From NCBI GenBank assembly GCA_963714205.1, contig CAVQNQ010000001.1, positions 1 through 64,000 on the forward strand: a stretch of 64,000 nt of DNA. The letters are read 5' to 3'. Within the stretch, counting starts at the first letter, position 1. Each line of letters starts with the position of its first letter. The notes under the pieces were generated by a model. The model made no database searches. It was not told where the DNA came from and saw only the letters and a program-made list of their open reading frames with translations. Made by a program: the position numbers and the translations under genes. Source of the stretch: CAVQNQ01 sp963714205 (GTDB taxonomy: Bacteria > Acidobacteriota > Terriglobia > Bryobacterales > Bryobacteraceae). Shown in pieces: positions 7,645-17,328 of the stretch.

Positions 7645-8724
7645 ATGCGCTTTCCTTATTGGGCACGATTCGCCGCTTGTGCGTTAGCGGGGGGTCTGTC
7701 GATCGCCGGATCGATTCAAGCCGCCGACTACCACTTCGGCGCCGACATCTCAGGCATGGAGCCAACCGCGAGGTATAAAGACCACGGCGTGGAAAAGCCG
7801 GCATTACAGATCTTCAGAGATCATGGATACAACTGGGTCCGATACCGGCTGTGGCATACTCCCACGAGCGGCCGGCAAAACCTCGATTACGTCCTGGCCC
7901 GCGCGCAGGAGGCCAAGAAACTCGGTTTCAAGTTCCTTCTCAATTTCCATTACGCGGATAGCTGGGCTGATCCCTTGCAGCAGCCGATCCCCAAAGCATG
8001 GGAGGGGATGAACGCCGATCAGTTGTCCACCGCGGTTTTCGAGTACACGCGCGATACCATCGCAGCCTTCGCCAAGGCCGGAGTGCTTCCCGACATGGTG
8101 CAGGTTGGAAACGAAATCGGCAACGGCATGCTCTGGCCGCTGGGGAAGATACGCGATTGGAAGTCGAAAGAGACTTATCCGCAGAACTGGGACAACTTTG
8201 CCAGGTTCATTTACTCCGCAGTCAATGGCGTGGATGCGGGGCGCGGTAACCGTCCACGGCCGCAAGTCATGATCCACGTGGACCACGGCGAAGATATCGC
8301 ACTGACCCGGTGGTTCTTCGATAAGATCCGCGACTATGGTATCCCTTACGACACCATTGGCTTTTCGTTTTATCCCTGGTCGCATGGAACGCTCCCCGAT
8401 CTTAAGGCGAACTTGAACTTCGCGGCGGCGGAATTCAGCAAGGACGTGATCCTCGTCGAAACCGGCTATCAAAACCGGCCGGGCAGGTACTTTAAGGAAC
8501 TGCCCGGTCCATTCCCCGAAACTCCTGAGGGGCAGCGGGATTGGCTCGAGGCCGTCAATCAGATCGTCATGAACGTCCCTAACGGCCGCGGCAAGGGCGT
8601 GTACTGGTGGGAGCCGGGTAACACGGGACCGCGCGGTTACTTCGATGAGAAGGGCGAGGTCCTTCCCGTATTTTCGGTATTCGAGAAGTTCACGCGTCCC
8701 ATCCACCGCACCGACGGACAGTGA
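7645..8724 (+). CDS. GH53 arabinogalactan endo-beta-1,4-galactanase, secreted
   Basis: A 359-aa enzyme that cleaves beta-1,4-galactan side chains of pectin. A signal peptide (about 1-26) ends in SIQAAD. The mature protein opens FGADISGMEP, typical of GH53, followed by RYRLWHTP and a LNFHYADSWADP strand. The acid/base is E157 in VQVGNEIGNG and the nucleophile E272 in ILVETGY. Length fits a single-domain GH53 barrel. It may release galactose oligosaccharides for uptake through the TonB receptors nearby. An 11-bp inverted repeat directly after the stop separates it from the convergent DUF362 gene. Confidence 0.93.
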   Translation: MRFPYWARFAACALAGGLSIAGSIQAADYHFGADISGMEPTARYKDHGVEKPALQIFRDHGYNWVRYRLWHTPTSGRQNLDYVLARAQEAKKLGFKFLLNFHYADSWADPLQQPIPKAWEGMNADQLSTAVFEYTRDTIAAFAKAGVLPDMVQVGNEIGNGMLWPLGKIRDWKSKETYPQNWDNFARFIYSAVNGVDAGRGNRPRPQVMIHVDHGEDIALTRWFFDKIRDYGIPYDTIGFSFYPWSHGTLPDLKANLNFAAAEFSKDVILVETGYQNRPGRYFKELPGPFPETPEGQRDWLEAVNQIVMNVPNGRGKGVYWWEPGNTGPRGYFDEKGEVLPVFSVFEKFTRPIHRTDGQ

Positions 8725-8758
8725 GTGAGGCGCCGCGGGTCACGCGAGCGCCTCACTC
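8723..8758. terminator. Hairpin between convergent genes
   Basis: gagtgaggcgc (8723-8733) and gcgcctcactc (8748-8758) form a perfect 11-bp stem with a 14-base loop. The stem begins at the galactanase stop codon. No T-run follows on either strand, so it is a weak intrinsic terminator at best, but its position between two converging genes fits termination. Confidence 0.5.
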
Positions 8759-8797
8759 CTCGAAGATCGTGTGGCGAAGGTGATGGAACGTCGAGCA

Positions 8798-9997
8798 TCA
8801 GGACTTCTTGCTCGCGGCGCGCTCCTTGAGAATCCTCGCACGCACGGCGGGGTAGCTGAACACAACTTCGGAGACGGGAACGCCCATCACTTCGTTGCGT
8901 TTGGGATCCCGCAGTCCGACCCCCAGTTCTTCGGCGAACCTCAGCATGCTGTCGCTTCTCTCGAACGGGGCCGTCCCGCGGTCGGCCATCGGATCGAATC
9001 CCATTACGGCCATTGCTACTCCGTCGGTCGCCACAGTATTCGTGCCGGCTAGGAGCACTCCCGGATTAACCGCGGCCTGCGGTGGCCCCCCGTAATTCGT
9101 CTCGCAGCCGGTAGCTGTATTAATGCCCTCAATGATCGCCAGGTGGGCCGGCCGTGCCGCGTTAATCTCAGCGACGATCCGCGGAAGTCGATATCCGGCG
9201 TCTTTGGATACACCCGGGTGTATCTCCTGCGGCGCGCTCTTCGAAGGAGGTCTCGTCGCAAAGTGAAACACATTGCCGCGTCCTCCGTGCGGGCGCAGGC
9301 TCGGCTGGTCCACTCCGGCGTCCTCGCCATAGATGGTGCACGGAGTCGTTCCGTAAATGTTCTTCATGGAGAGCGTGACGCCCGTGGCGGCGTGCTCTTT
9401 CAGTTTGGCGAGCGATACGAAAACATCCAAGTCTTCATACGAATGGTTCAGGTCGTACCCGGGGAACATGAGCCCGCCTCCGGGCACCATGAACCGAGAG
9501 TACTTCTTCCCCTTCCCCAGGAAGTTGGTGTTCTCAAATTCCACGTTGTCGGCCGCGTTCAGGATATCCTGCGGCTTCCAGTTCATCGACACCATCAGCT
9601 CTTCCAGGGTCTCGGGGCTCGACCACACACCCTCCACAACCCGGATGCGGCGCGCCCCCGCCTTGCCCAGCAGGTGCACCACCGACCCGATCATCCGCGG
9701 ATGCGACCAGAACGTGTCTTCCATCAGCGCGTCGCCCAGCCGTTGCCAGCGGACGCCGATGAAGTTCACTTTCACCGCCACGGTCTTCCCTTTTACCAGC
9801 CCGCCCAGGCCGCCCAGCTGGTCGAACATCGTTTCCAACGTGGGGACCAGTTCATTTCCGTAGGTCTTGCATTTCCCGACCGTCACCTTCCCGGTGGGTG
9901 GAATGGCGGCCAAGGCCCGCGAAGACTGCGTCAGCAAGTAACCCGCCGCCCCGCCAGCTCCTGCCAGCCACTCTCTCCTGCTTATTTCGTGGTTCAT
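8798..9997 (-). CDS. DUF362 domain protein with Tat signal
   Basis: A 399-aa protein. The chosen ATG at 9997 gives MNHEISRREWLAGAGGAAG, a twin-arginine signal, so the product is probably exported folded. DUF362 features follow: TVAVKVNFIG, the VHLLGKAGARRIRVVEG segment, SLAKLKEHAATGVTLSMKN and the C-terminal AGTNTVATDGVAMAVMGFD. No ferredoxin-type Cys cluster is present. The domain's function is unknown; many members sit in metal or redox contexts. A partner gene starts 19 bases upstream on the same strand. A second DUF362 protein occurs at 38332-39288. Confidence 0.85.
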   Translation of the reverse strand: MNHEISRREWLAGAGGAAGYLLTQSSRALAAIPPTGKVTVGKCKTYGNELVPTLETMFDQLGGLGGLVKGKTVAVKVNFIGVRWQRLGDALMEDTFWSHPRMIGSVVHLLGKAGARRIRVVEGVWSSPETLEELMVSMNWKPQDILNAADNVEFENTNFLGKGKKYSRFMVPGGGLMFPGYDLNHSYEDLDVFVSLAKLKEHAATGVTLSMKNIYGTTPCTIYGEDAGVDQPSLRPHGGRGNVFHFATRPPSKSAPQEIHPGVSKDAGYRLPRIVAEINAARPAHLAIIEGINTATGCETNYGGPPQAAVNPGVLLAGTNTVATDGVAMAVMGFDPMADRGTAPFERSDSMLRFAEELGVGLRDPKRNEVMGVPVSEVVFSYPAVRARILKERAASKKS

Positions 9998-10016
9998 GAT
10001 CGTCTCCTTCGCCTTC

Positions 10017-11489
10017 CTACTTCCCAAGTTCCGCCACGCCGTACGCCGAAATCTGCGGCATCGACAACTCCGCTCCGCCATTCTCCTGGGATACCCATTT
10101 CAGGTCCACCGCCGAGGCCATCTCCGGACTCACGAAGCGCGCCGTCCGATACGGCTCTCGCATGTACAACAGTGCCCCGCCGCCCCCAGGCCGCCGCGAG
10201 TAGTTCAACAGGTGCACCACACCCTCCCGCCCTTGCGGGGAGCCTGTATAGTAGCAGTTCATCGATGACCCGTTGTAAAGCCGCAGCACATCCTGGCGAT
10301 GGCTCATCAGGATCTGAATATCTTGAACCGTGTCGTACGGGTCCGGCTGCTCTTCCTTCGAGATAAACAGCCGCCCCTTCCCCAAGGCCCGCTGCGAAAA
10401 CGTAAGATGCGGCTCGTCCGGCACCAGCGTGCCCTCCGGCTTCGCCCACTTGGAGGTCGCGAACAGCATCCCGCCCCCTCTTACGAAAGTCATCAGCTTG
10501 GCCTGTAACTTGGCGTCCGCCGGCTCCTGGTCCACATAGAAGATCGCCCGCAGCCCCGTTAACGATGCTCCCGCCGCCTGCGATCTGGCGATCGCCCGGA
10601 ACGGTTGCCGTAGCCGCGGCAGCAGGTTCAGCGCCTCTTCCGCCAGATCCCGGTCCGCTCCCGCAAAGTCCGACATCACCGCCAACACCGCCATCGGCTG
10701 GTAACCGCTGAACTCCTTGTGCTGCTCAAAGAACGTCACCACCCCGATGACCTGCTTCCAGGTATCCATCGACGCCGAGTTCTGCGCAGCCAGTCCCCCC
10801 AGCACCTGGTCGTCCAGCGAGATCACCCAGCGCCCCCCATATGTGGCCACGTCCGCCACCGCCAGCATGTAAGGCTGCGCTGTCAGCTTGGCCCCTTGCG
10901 GAGGCTCGAAGCCCACCCAGATCCCTTTCCCCGGACCCAGCGTCTGCGCGATTCGCAGCAGCGCTCCGTTGGAATCGACCCACGGCAGGTTCGTCGGGCC
11001 GCCCGTCGGTGTCCGCTCCTGCGGAACCCCCGGCCACACGCCATCCGAGACAGCTAAAACCGGAGAGCTCGCGCGCCAGCTCATCTGCGCCGACTTACCC
11101 CACGGAATAACCGGGATACCCGTGCCTCCCGGCGCTTCTCCTTCCATCGCGATGGCGGAGAGGCCGGCCGCTTGCGCCGCGGTCATGGCTGCGGCTTTGT
11201 TCGCCTCGCCTTCCACCAATCCCACGAAACTCAAGCCAGCCGCCTTACCTTTCTCCAGCAGCGGTTTTAGCGCCTGTTGCTGCTCGGCATCCGCGGCCAG
11301 ACCCGCGGCCCAACTAATCACCAGGCAATTGACAGGCGTACCCTGCACGGTGGCCAGTAGAGCCGGATCCTGCCATTTGCGAAGAACCTCGGCCGTCTCT
11401 GTGGTAAAGCCCTTCACCTTCTGTCGAAGTGCGATGTCCAAAGGGCCTGCCGGCCATCGCATCGGTGTCGTTCTTGTATCTATAGCCAT
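10017..11489 (-). CDS. Unknown protein paired with DUF362 gene
   Basis: A 490-aa protein with no named family. No export signal is visible. The central part alternates strands and helices, including VLAVMSDFAGADRDLAEEAL and a segment AKLMTFVRGGGMLFATSKW that resembles the glutamine-amidotransferase-like domain seen in some beta-galactosidases. The C-terminus (GVVHLLNYSRRPGGG to ISAYGVAEL) looks like a beta-sandwich. It precedes the DUF362 gene by 19 bases, suggesting co-expression. A second in-frame ATG at codon 10 could be the real start. A sugar-related role is only a guess. Confidence 0.6.
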   Translation of the reverse strand: MAIDTRTTPMRWPAGPLDIALRQKVKGFTTETAEVLRKWQDPALLATVQGTPVNCLVISWAAGLAADAEQQQALKPLLEKGKAAGLSFVGLVEGEANKAAAMTAAQAAGLSAIAMEGEAPGGTGIPVIPWGKSAQMSWRASSPVLAVSDGVWPGVPQERTPTGGPTNLPWVDSNGALLRIAQTLGPGKGIWVGFEPPQGAKLTAQPYMLAVADVATYGGRWVISLDDQVLGGLAAQNSASMDTWKQVIGVVTFFEQHKEFSGYQPMAVLAVMSDFAGADRDLAEEALNLLPRLRQPFRAIARSQAAGASLTGLRAIFYVDQEPADAKLQAKLMTFVRGGGMLFATSKWAKPEGTLVPDEPHLTFSQRALGKGRLFISKEEQPDPYDTVQDIQILMSHRQDVLRLYNGSSMNCYYTGSPQGREGVVHLLNYSRRPGGGGALLYMREPYRTARFVSPEMASAVDLKWVSQENGGAELSMPQISAYGVAELGK

Positions 11490-11528
11490 GCTTCCGCCCT
11501 CTTATCCTGTCGAGATGTTATCACATCG

Positions 11529-11564
11529 AAAAGGGGCGGCGCCTGCCTGAGCCTGCGCCGCCCC
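11529..11564 (-). terminator. Rho-independent terminator after the first TonB receptor gene
   Basis: ggggcggcgc (11533-11542) and gcgccgcccc (11555-11564) form a perfect 10-bp G+C stem. Read on the minus strand it is followed by TTTT (11529-11532). It lies 10 bases past the stop of the minus-strand receptor gene and before the next gene at 11489. Confidence 0.75.
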
Positions 11565-11573
11565 AAGTTATGT

Positions 11574-14500
11574 TCAGAACTCGAACCGCGCCACGAGCTG
11601 GCCGTTGCGCACCGTCGGAACCGCGCCGCCCGCCGCCTGGATGGGTGTCACCAGAGTGTTGATCCACCCGAAGCCGGAAACGGCCGTGTTCCCTGAATGG
11701 ACCTGCGTTTGCGCCGCGTTGGTTGAGGTCGGAGCATTCAGGAACACTCGGTTGAATATATTGAAAAACTCAGCCCGAATGCTCAGATTCATCCCCTCGC
11801 GAATGCGGAAGATGCGTCCGAGATTCATGGCCTCGGATGGCTGCCGCTGCCAACGATAATCGTTGTAATACGGAGCGGCGGTACCGAACTGGCCTGCCGC
11901 CGGCTGTGTCCATGCGGCCGGGTTCAGAATGAAGGTCTGACCCGGATCGAAGCAGTGGCAGTTGGGGCTCTCGATGAATGGCGACACGCCGGGTACGCGG
12001 TCCGCGTAAGTGGGCGTGTTGCTGGTGTTGCGCGGCAGCACCGCCTGCAGGTTGTTGGTGGCATAGGGCGAGAGAATCGGGAGGCCGCTCTGATAGCGGA
12101 ACGCGCCACCGATTGTCCAGTCCTTCTGCAGCGTTCTCAATATCTTATTGTTGGTAATGGCGGGAATGTGGTAGTTGAACATGAACGCCGACACCAGGGG
12201 AAGCGAACTGCCGGAGATGGCTCTCTGGACCGGCAGGTTAAACACGTCGTTAACCTGGGTGCTTTCGGCCGTGGTCAGTTCCTTCTGCCAGGTGCCCGCA
12301 TACTGTAAATACAGGCCGTGCCACGGGCGCAGGGTCGCTTTGCCTTGTAATGCGTTGTACCAGCTATTTCCCTTCGGCGCCCAGTCTACGGTTATGTTGG
12401 TGAACTGCGGGAATGGACGTAGGGACTGCGCTAGCGAGGAGGCCATCGGGAAGCCCGTATAGGGAACGTTGAAACCGGCGGCTTGTGGCTTCCCCGACGC
12501 AAAAGTCGATGACAGAAGGGACAGGTTCGCGGGATTCGAAAGGCTCAGGCCGTGTGCGGCCAAAATTTGCCGGCGTCAGACCGTTCAGGTCGTCAAGGCC
12601 GTTGGTCTTCAGCCAGGCGCCCCGATTGGCTACATAGGCGGCCTCCAGCATAAAATTATGCGTGAACTGGTGCTGCAAACCAATATTCCATTGATCGATG
12701 CGCGGCGGCCGGCCACCGTTCGGATCGAGCCAGTACGGCGGGCTGTTCAGTTGTCCGGCGAACGGAACGATTCCGGGGCTTAGAGTGGCCGGATACATTT
12801 GCGCCTGGGTGTATGGCAGACCCTGGGCGAAGGTAGCGGCGGGCTGATGCGAAGCCTGGCGCTACAAACGAGATCGAGTTGTACCCAATCGAGCCGCCTC
12901 CCAGAATCGAAGTGTTACTGATGTAATTGGAGTTCGACGTGGTTCCATAAGTCAGGCCCCAGGCCGCCCGGAAAACCGTCTTACTGTCGATCTGGTAGGC
13001 GACGCCAAGACGCGGCTGGATGGCATACGGATAAGCGCTGGTAAACTCGCAGTTGCAGCGGCCCGGCCCATATCCTGCGTAGATGACGTAGCACCGAGCA
13101 AGCCCCCTGCCGACGGATTGGGAGTCGTAGGTGAAAATTCCCCGATGCGATCCCAGATTTCCCGCCACGCGTTCTGCAGATCCCAGCGTATCCCATAAGT
13201 AAGTGTCAGCTTCCGGTTAACTTTCCATGCGTCCTGGACGAAGAGCGACCAGGACGTTTTGCGGTATTGAGGGTCCTGCGGCGTTTGCACGCTGGCGCTG
13301 GTGGCGAGTCCGAGCAGAAAGTCCGCATATGCGTTGCCGAGTTGACCTCCGCTAGTGCTGGTCGATCCCAGATAGGGCAGACCCGTCATGCTATTGTCGA
13401 AGGTCCAGATACCCTGTGTGCCTCTCACATTCCGGTCGCGGTAGGCGTCGATGCGCCAGTCGGCTCCGCCCTTAAAAGTGTGGCTTCCGACAACCCAGGT
13501 GGCATTGATCAGCGCGGTCGGTTTATCGACCGCGTACTTGTTGGCGTTGGTGGGACCCAGGTTTAAAGTCATTCCGTAACCGTTGGTCGATAGACCGTTG
13601 AGGCGGGGGAACCCGGTGGCCGTAATACTCGGGTCGGCGAAGTTATTGGGAATGCCCCCTAACAGCCCCAGCTGGCCGGGAGCATCGTATTCCAGGACTC
13701 CGAACGCCGCGACATCGGGACTGCGGTACATCACGTACCCCGCACCCATGTGCAAGATCAGGTTCGGTCTCACCGTGTAATCGTAGTTGAACCGCATCGT
13801 ATGGTTGCGCTCATATTCGGGCCGGATTCCTGTGATGGGAATCGGCAAACCATCGGTGTTCACCAAATGGGTGATATGGTTCAACGAAAAGAAGAACGAC
13901 AGATGGTGCTTGTCGCCGATGTTGTGGTCCAGCTTGAAACTGGGAATATAGATGGACGTCGGGTTGGGATACTGCTGCTCCCAGTTGTTCACCAAGCTGC
14001 CGTTGGTGGGCAGCGGGATCAGGTTCTGGATCTTCGCAGCTTGGGAGCTGATCCGGCTCATGGGGATGGTGTTGCCCGCGAAAGGCGTGGTGACTGAGCT
14101 GCCATTGACCGAGTGCGCGCTGGCCGGATCGTAAATCATGTTCTCCATGATGGGCGCCCCGGTAACATCGGTGCCGAGGGTGCGCCCCGTCAGGATCTCG
14201 CTGAAATTGCCGTTCCGCATGTCCAGGGTCGGAATCGTCTGATAGACGCCGGAGATGAATCTATGGTCTTTGTACCACTCCCAGTCGAAGAAGAAGAACG
14301 ACTTGTTCTTGCCGTTGTAAACCTTCGGAATGTATATCGGTGCGCCTACCGAAAATCCGAAGTCGTTCTTACGTTCCGTCGGACGGATCAGGTGTCCGTT
14401 GCCGTCGTTGGTGAACGTGATTCCAGCGTCGAAGTCCTCATTCACGAAGTACTCAAACCCGGTGCCGTGAATCGAATTCGTGCCTGATTTGGCGTTGAAG

Positions 14501-15206
14501 TTGTAAGTGCCGGCTACGATCTGGCCGAACTCCGGCGCGAAGTTGCTGGTCTGCAGAGCCACGGCTTCGATCGCTTCGACGTTAGGCGTGGTCTCGTAGA
14601 TGCTCCCCAGCTCATGGAGTTCCCCGCCTCCTGCCCTTCGACGTACATCTCCGTGGAACTGTTGGGCATGCCGTTGACCCGGATGGTATTCAGGCCGGTA
14701 TCGTTCGCGCCCGGCTCCATGGTCACAAACGTCAAGGGGCTGCGAATATATCCGCCGCTCAGCACGCCGAAGTTAATGGGCAGGGCGCCCACCTGTTGCC
14801 CCGTCAGGGTGTGAGTTTGCGTGGCGTCTTCCGTCTGCAGGAGCGGCGCCTCCGCCGTAACCGTCAGCGATTCGGTGGCCGAACCGACCTCGAGCATGAC
14901 ATCGACGCGAACGTTGGTAGCGATCGCCACCAGGATACCGGTCCGGGTGGTCTTCTTGAACCCTGCGGCGTCGGCACTCACGCTGTAAGTCCCAGGACGC
15001 AACGAGGCGATCGTATAGTTGCCGGTGTCGGTTGTCGCGACCGGATACTCCGTTCCATTTTCCGTATTCACCGCCACGACCGAGGCGTGCGGGACGACCG
15101 CCCCGCTATTATCCGTAACCGTTCCGGCAATGGTGCCGCGGTCGCTCTGCGCAAACGCGCCAATCATGCCTATGAGACAACACACAATAACGCGGAAAAA
15201 CCGCAT
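11574..15206 (-). CDS. Oar-like TonB-dependent receptor, frame broken by indels
   Basis: A large outer-membrane receptor of about 1200 residues. The N-terminus has a signal peptide (MRFFRVIVCCLIGMIGAFAQ), then a carboxypeptidase-regulatory/CnaB domain (GTIAGTVTDNSGAVVPHASV), a plug and a barrel ending VARFEF, with a terminal aromatic residue as expected. The reading frame changes four times: near 14622 (a G missing from a G-run), 13090, 12845 and 12560. Each change is one base and the conserved sequence continues in the new frame, so these are probably consensus errors, though a true pseudogene is not excluded. A similar intact receptor lies at 52387-55875. Likely substrates are oligosaccharides, inferred from context. 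Confidence 0.85.
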
Positions 15207-15991
15207 ATCTGGTCTCCTTATCGCAGTCGCGCAAGCGCTTCAACAGGCCTGCCAGCGTATCTCATCGCCGGGCGACACAACGCCCTTTGCGCCAGGGCCT
15301 CAGCGCTGCGCGCGAATACACGTACGTTAATGACAACCGTCAGATACGGAAGACACAAAAACCCCCTTTGCGGTTGCTTCCGCACTGCACGGCCATACTG
15401 GGTTGTTCGCTGCCGCCTGAGGCTGGAGGCCAAGCTAGCGCTTGGGTGCTCGGCACGGCACGGCTATCTTCGGTTGTGGGCTATCGCCAAACGCTGAACC
15501 CGTGGCGTCATTGCGCCACGACCTTCGCACCGGTGATGCCACTGCCTGGTTGACGCCAGTCCGTATGCACCGCAATTTTGCGTTGCGGCTTTCGGACTGA
15601 AGACCCCGCCCTCGACTACCAGCGGACGCCGACACTACGGGACACAATACTCTTTTGTCACTGCCCGTAGCCGGAAAATTTCACACCAAAGCGCCTGAAT
15701 GTGTAGTCGAGAACAAACATACATCCAAAGCGTCGCCTGAGTCAATAGGGAAACTCCTGAAAACTGTCGAAATATTGGTCGAATGTAGGTACGAACCTCT
15801 GCGTCTTTATCGCCCGCCAGCCGCGGAGCGCGGCTGCGCGGAGAAACACCCCGACAACTCCGCGTGCGGTTCCCCCGAAAACGCAGAAATCTTTCTCGTA
15901 TTCTCGCTAGGTCCGGCACGGTATAGGCTCTGCGCCTTACCGGCCCGCGGCATTGATAGGAAGCACCGTGCTCGACGACGGCAGATAGCCG
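15207..15991. other. Long non-coding stretch upstream of the TonB receptor
   Basis: No credible gene was found in 785 bases; the short open frames have no coding character or ribosome sites. The minus strand carries one promoter-like pair at 15716-15745. If used for the receptor, it would give an untranslated leader of about 500 bases, long enough to hold a structured regulator. I see no known riboswitch consensus. Confidence 0.4.
15716..15745 (-). promoter_or_regulatory. Candidate sigma-70 promoter, minus strand
   Basis: On the minus strand TTGACT (15740-15745) and TATGTT (15716-15721) are separated by 18 bp. The -35 is strong (5/6), the -10 moderate (4/6). It points towards the TonB receptor gene about 500 bases away. 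Confidence 0.35.
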
Positions 15992-17176
15992 CTACGCGAA
16001 CAGGTCCTGCGCACGGATCAGGCGCTCGGCGACGTGGACGCCGTTGGGGCAGCGCACCTGGCAGGAGGTGCAATCGCGGCACCGCACGGCGCGAGCCTCT
16101 TCCGGCAGCGCCAGAAAGTGCTCCCGGCCGAGGCCGAATTGCCCGTAGAAATCGGCGTAGGACAGATAGCGGATGGTCTCCGGAACCCGCACGCCCTTGG
16201 GGCATTGGCCGCTGCACTGGTAACACATGCGGCAATAATAGGGCCGAATCTCTTCGTTGATCCCGGCCAGCAGCTTCTCGTCCTCGGCTGTGAACGGCTC
16301 CGACATGGCCCGGAAATTCATCTCCAGTTGGTCGATATCGGTCATGCTGGGAATCGTGGCGCCAAAACGCTTGTCGCGCAGGACCCATTTCAGCGCGGCC
16401 AGCGGCCCGCCCGGTTTCTGCACGCGGTCCATGCGGTCGGCTCGGAATCCGGGGATGTCCTGGAACCCGCGCGCGCGGCTGGCCGGCGCCATCACCTTCA
16501 TCGCCACCAGACCGATGCCGGCGTCCGACAGCTTCTTATAGGCCGCGTCGTTCCCCGCGCCCACCGTAAAGTTGTAGGTGCTCAACAGGACCTCGAACTT
16601 CCCCACCGCCAGGACATGGTCCACAATGGCGAGGGGAGCGTGGGTGCTGACGCCGATGAAGCGGATCTTGCCCTGTTTCTTGGCGTTCTCCCAAACCGTG
16701 ACCAGCTCGTCGGGAATATCCGCGACGGTATCCCGTGCGTGCATGTACCAGATGTCCAGGTGGTCCATGCCCAGTTCCTTGAGGCTGGTGTCGAGGTGCG
16801 CCACCGCTTCTGAGGCGGTTTTGGCCTCGGATTTGCTAGAGACCACGACCTTGTCGCGCGACCCTTTCAGCGCCGCGCCCACCATGCGCTCGTTGTTGCC
16901 CGCTTGGTACCCGCGCGCCGTGTCGAAATAGGTGATACCCATATCGACCGCCCTGGAAATCACGCTGGAATCGGACGTGATCATGCACCCGTAGCCGACC
17001 GACGAGACCTTGAGCCCGGTCTTGCCCAGCACCCGGTAGCCGCCCGCGGCGGTCTGCGGCGACGCCTTCTTGCTCTTTGCGGGGGGAGCCTGGGGGGCCG
17101 GGGCGTTGGCCATGGCTGCGACTGGAAGGCCCAGCCCGGCCACGAGGAAGTTTCTACGCGAGGAATCGGTGTTCAT
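15992..17176 (-). CDS. Tat-exported aldo/keto reductase with two ferredoxin-type Cys clusters
   Basis: A 394-aa protein. It starts MNTDSSRRNFLVAGLG, a twin-arginine signal. The AKR barrel follows (YRVLGKTGLKVSSVGYG, ITYFDTARGYQ with catalytic Asp/Tyr, DHLDIWYMHARD). The C-terminal 80 residues hold two cluster motifs, CRMCYQCSGQCPKG and CRDCTSCQVRCPNG, consistent with two 4Fe-4S clusters. This architecture is common in Acidobacteriota, Bacteroidetes and planctomycetes, but the substrate is unknown. The NAD(P)-dependent reaction is expected from the family, although a periplasmic location makes the cofactor source unclear. It stands alone, divergent from the PQQ-like gene. Confidence 0.88.
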   Translation of the reverse strand: MNTDSSRRNFLVAGLGLPVAAMANAPAPQAPPAKSKKASPQTAAGGYRVLGKTGLKVSSVGYGCMITSDSSVISRAVDMGITYFDTARGYQAGNNERMVGAALKGSRDKVVVSSKSEAKTASEAVAHLDTSLKELGMDHLDIWYMHARDTVADIPDELVTVWENAKKQGKIRFIGVSTHAPLAIVDHVLAVGKFEVLLSTYNFTVGAGNDAAYKKLSDAGIGLVAMKVMAPASRARGFQDIPGFRADRMDRVQKPGGPLAALKWVLRDKRFGATIPSMTDIDQLEMNFRAMSEPFTAEDEKLLAGINEEIRPYYCRMCYQCSGQCPKGVRVPETIRYLSYADFYGQFGLGREHFLALPEEARAVRCRDCTSCQVRCPNGVHVAERLIRAQDLFA

Positions 17177-17328
17177 GGTTGTTCTCCAAAGTCGGGATCT
17201 ATTTTGGACACCCGGCTCCTATTTAGCATACACCGAGCCGCTCTCGCGTTCACGGCTAAAATTGGCGTCCATCCGGCGCGAAAAAAGGGAACAAATGGTC
17301 TGTGGAGAGAGTATCGTCTAATTTAACT

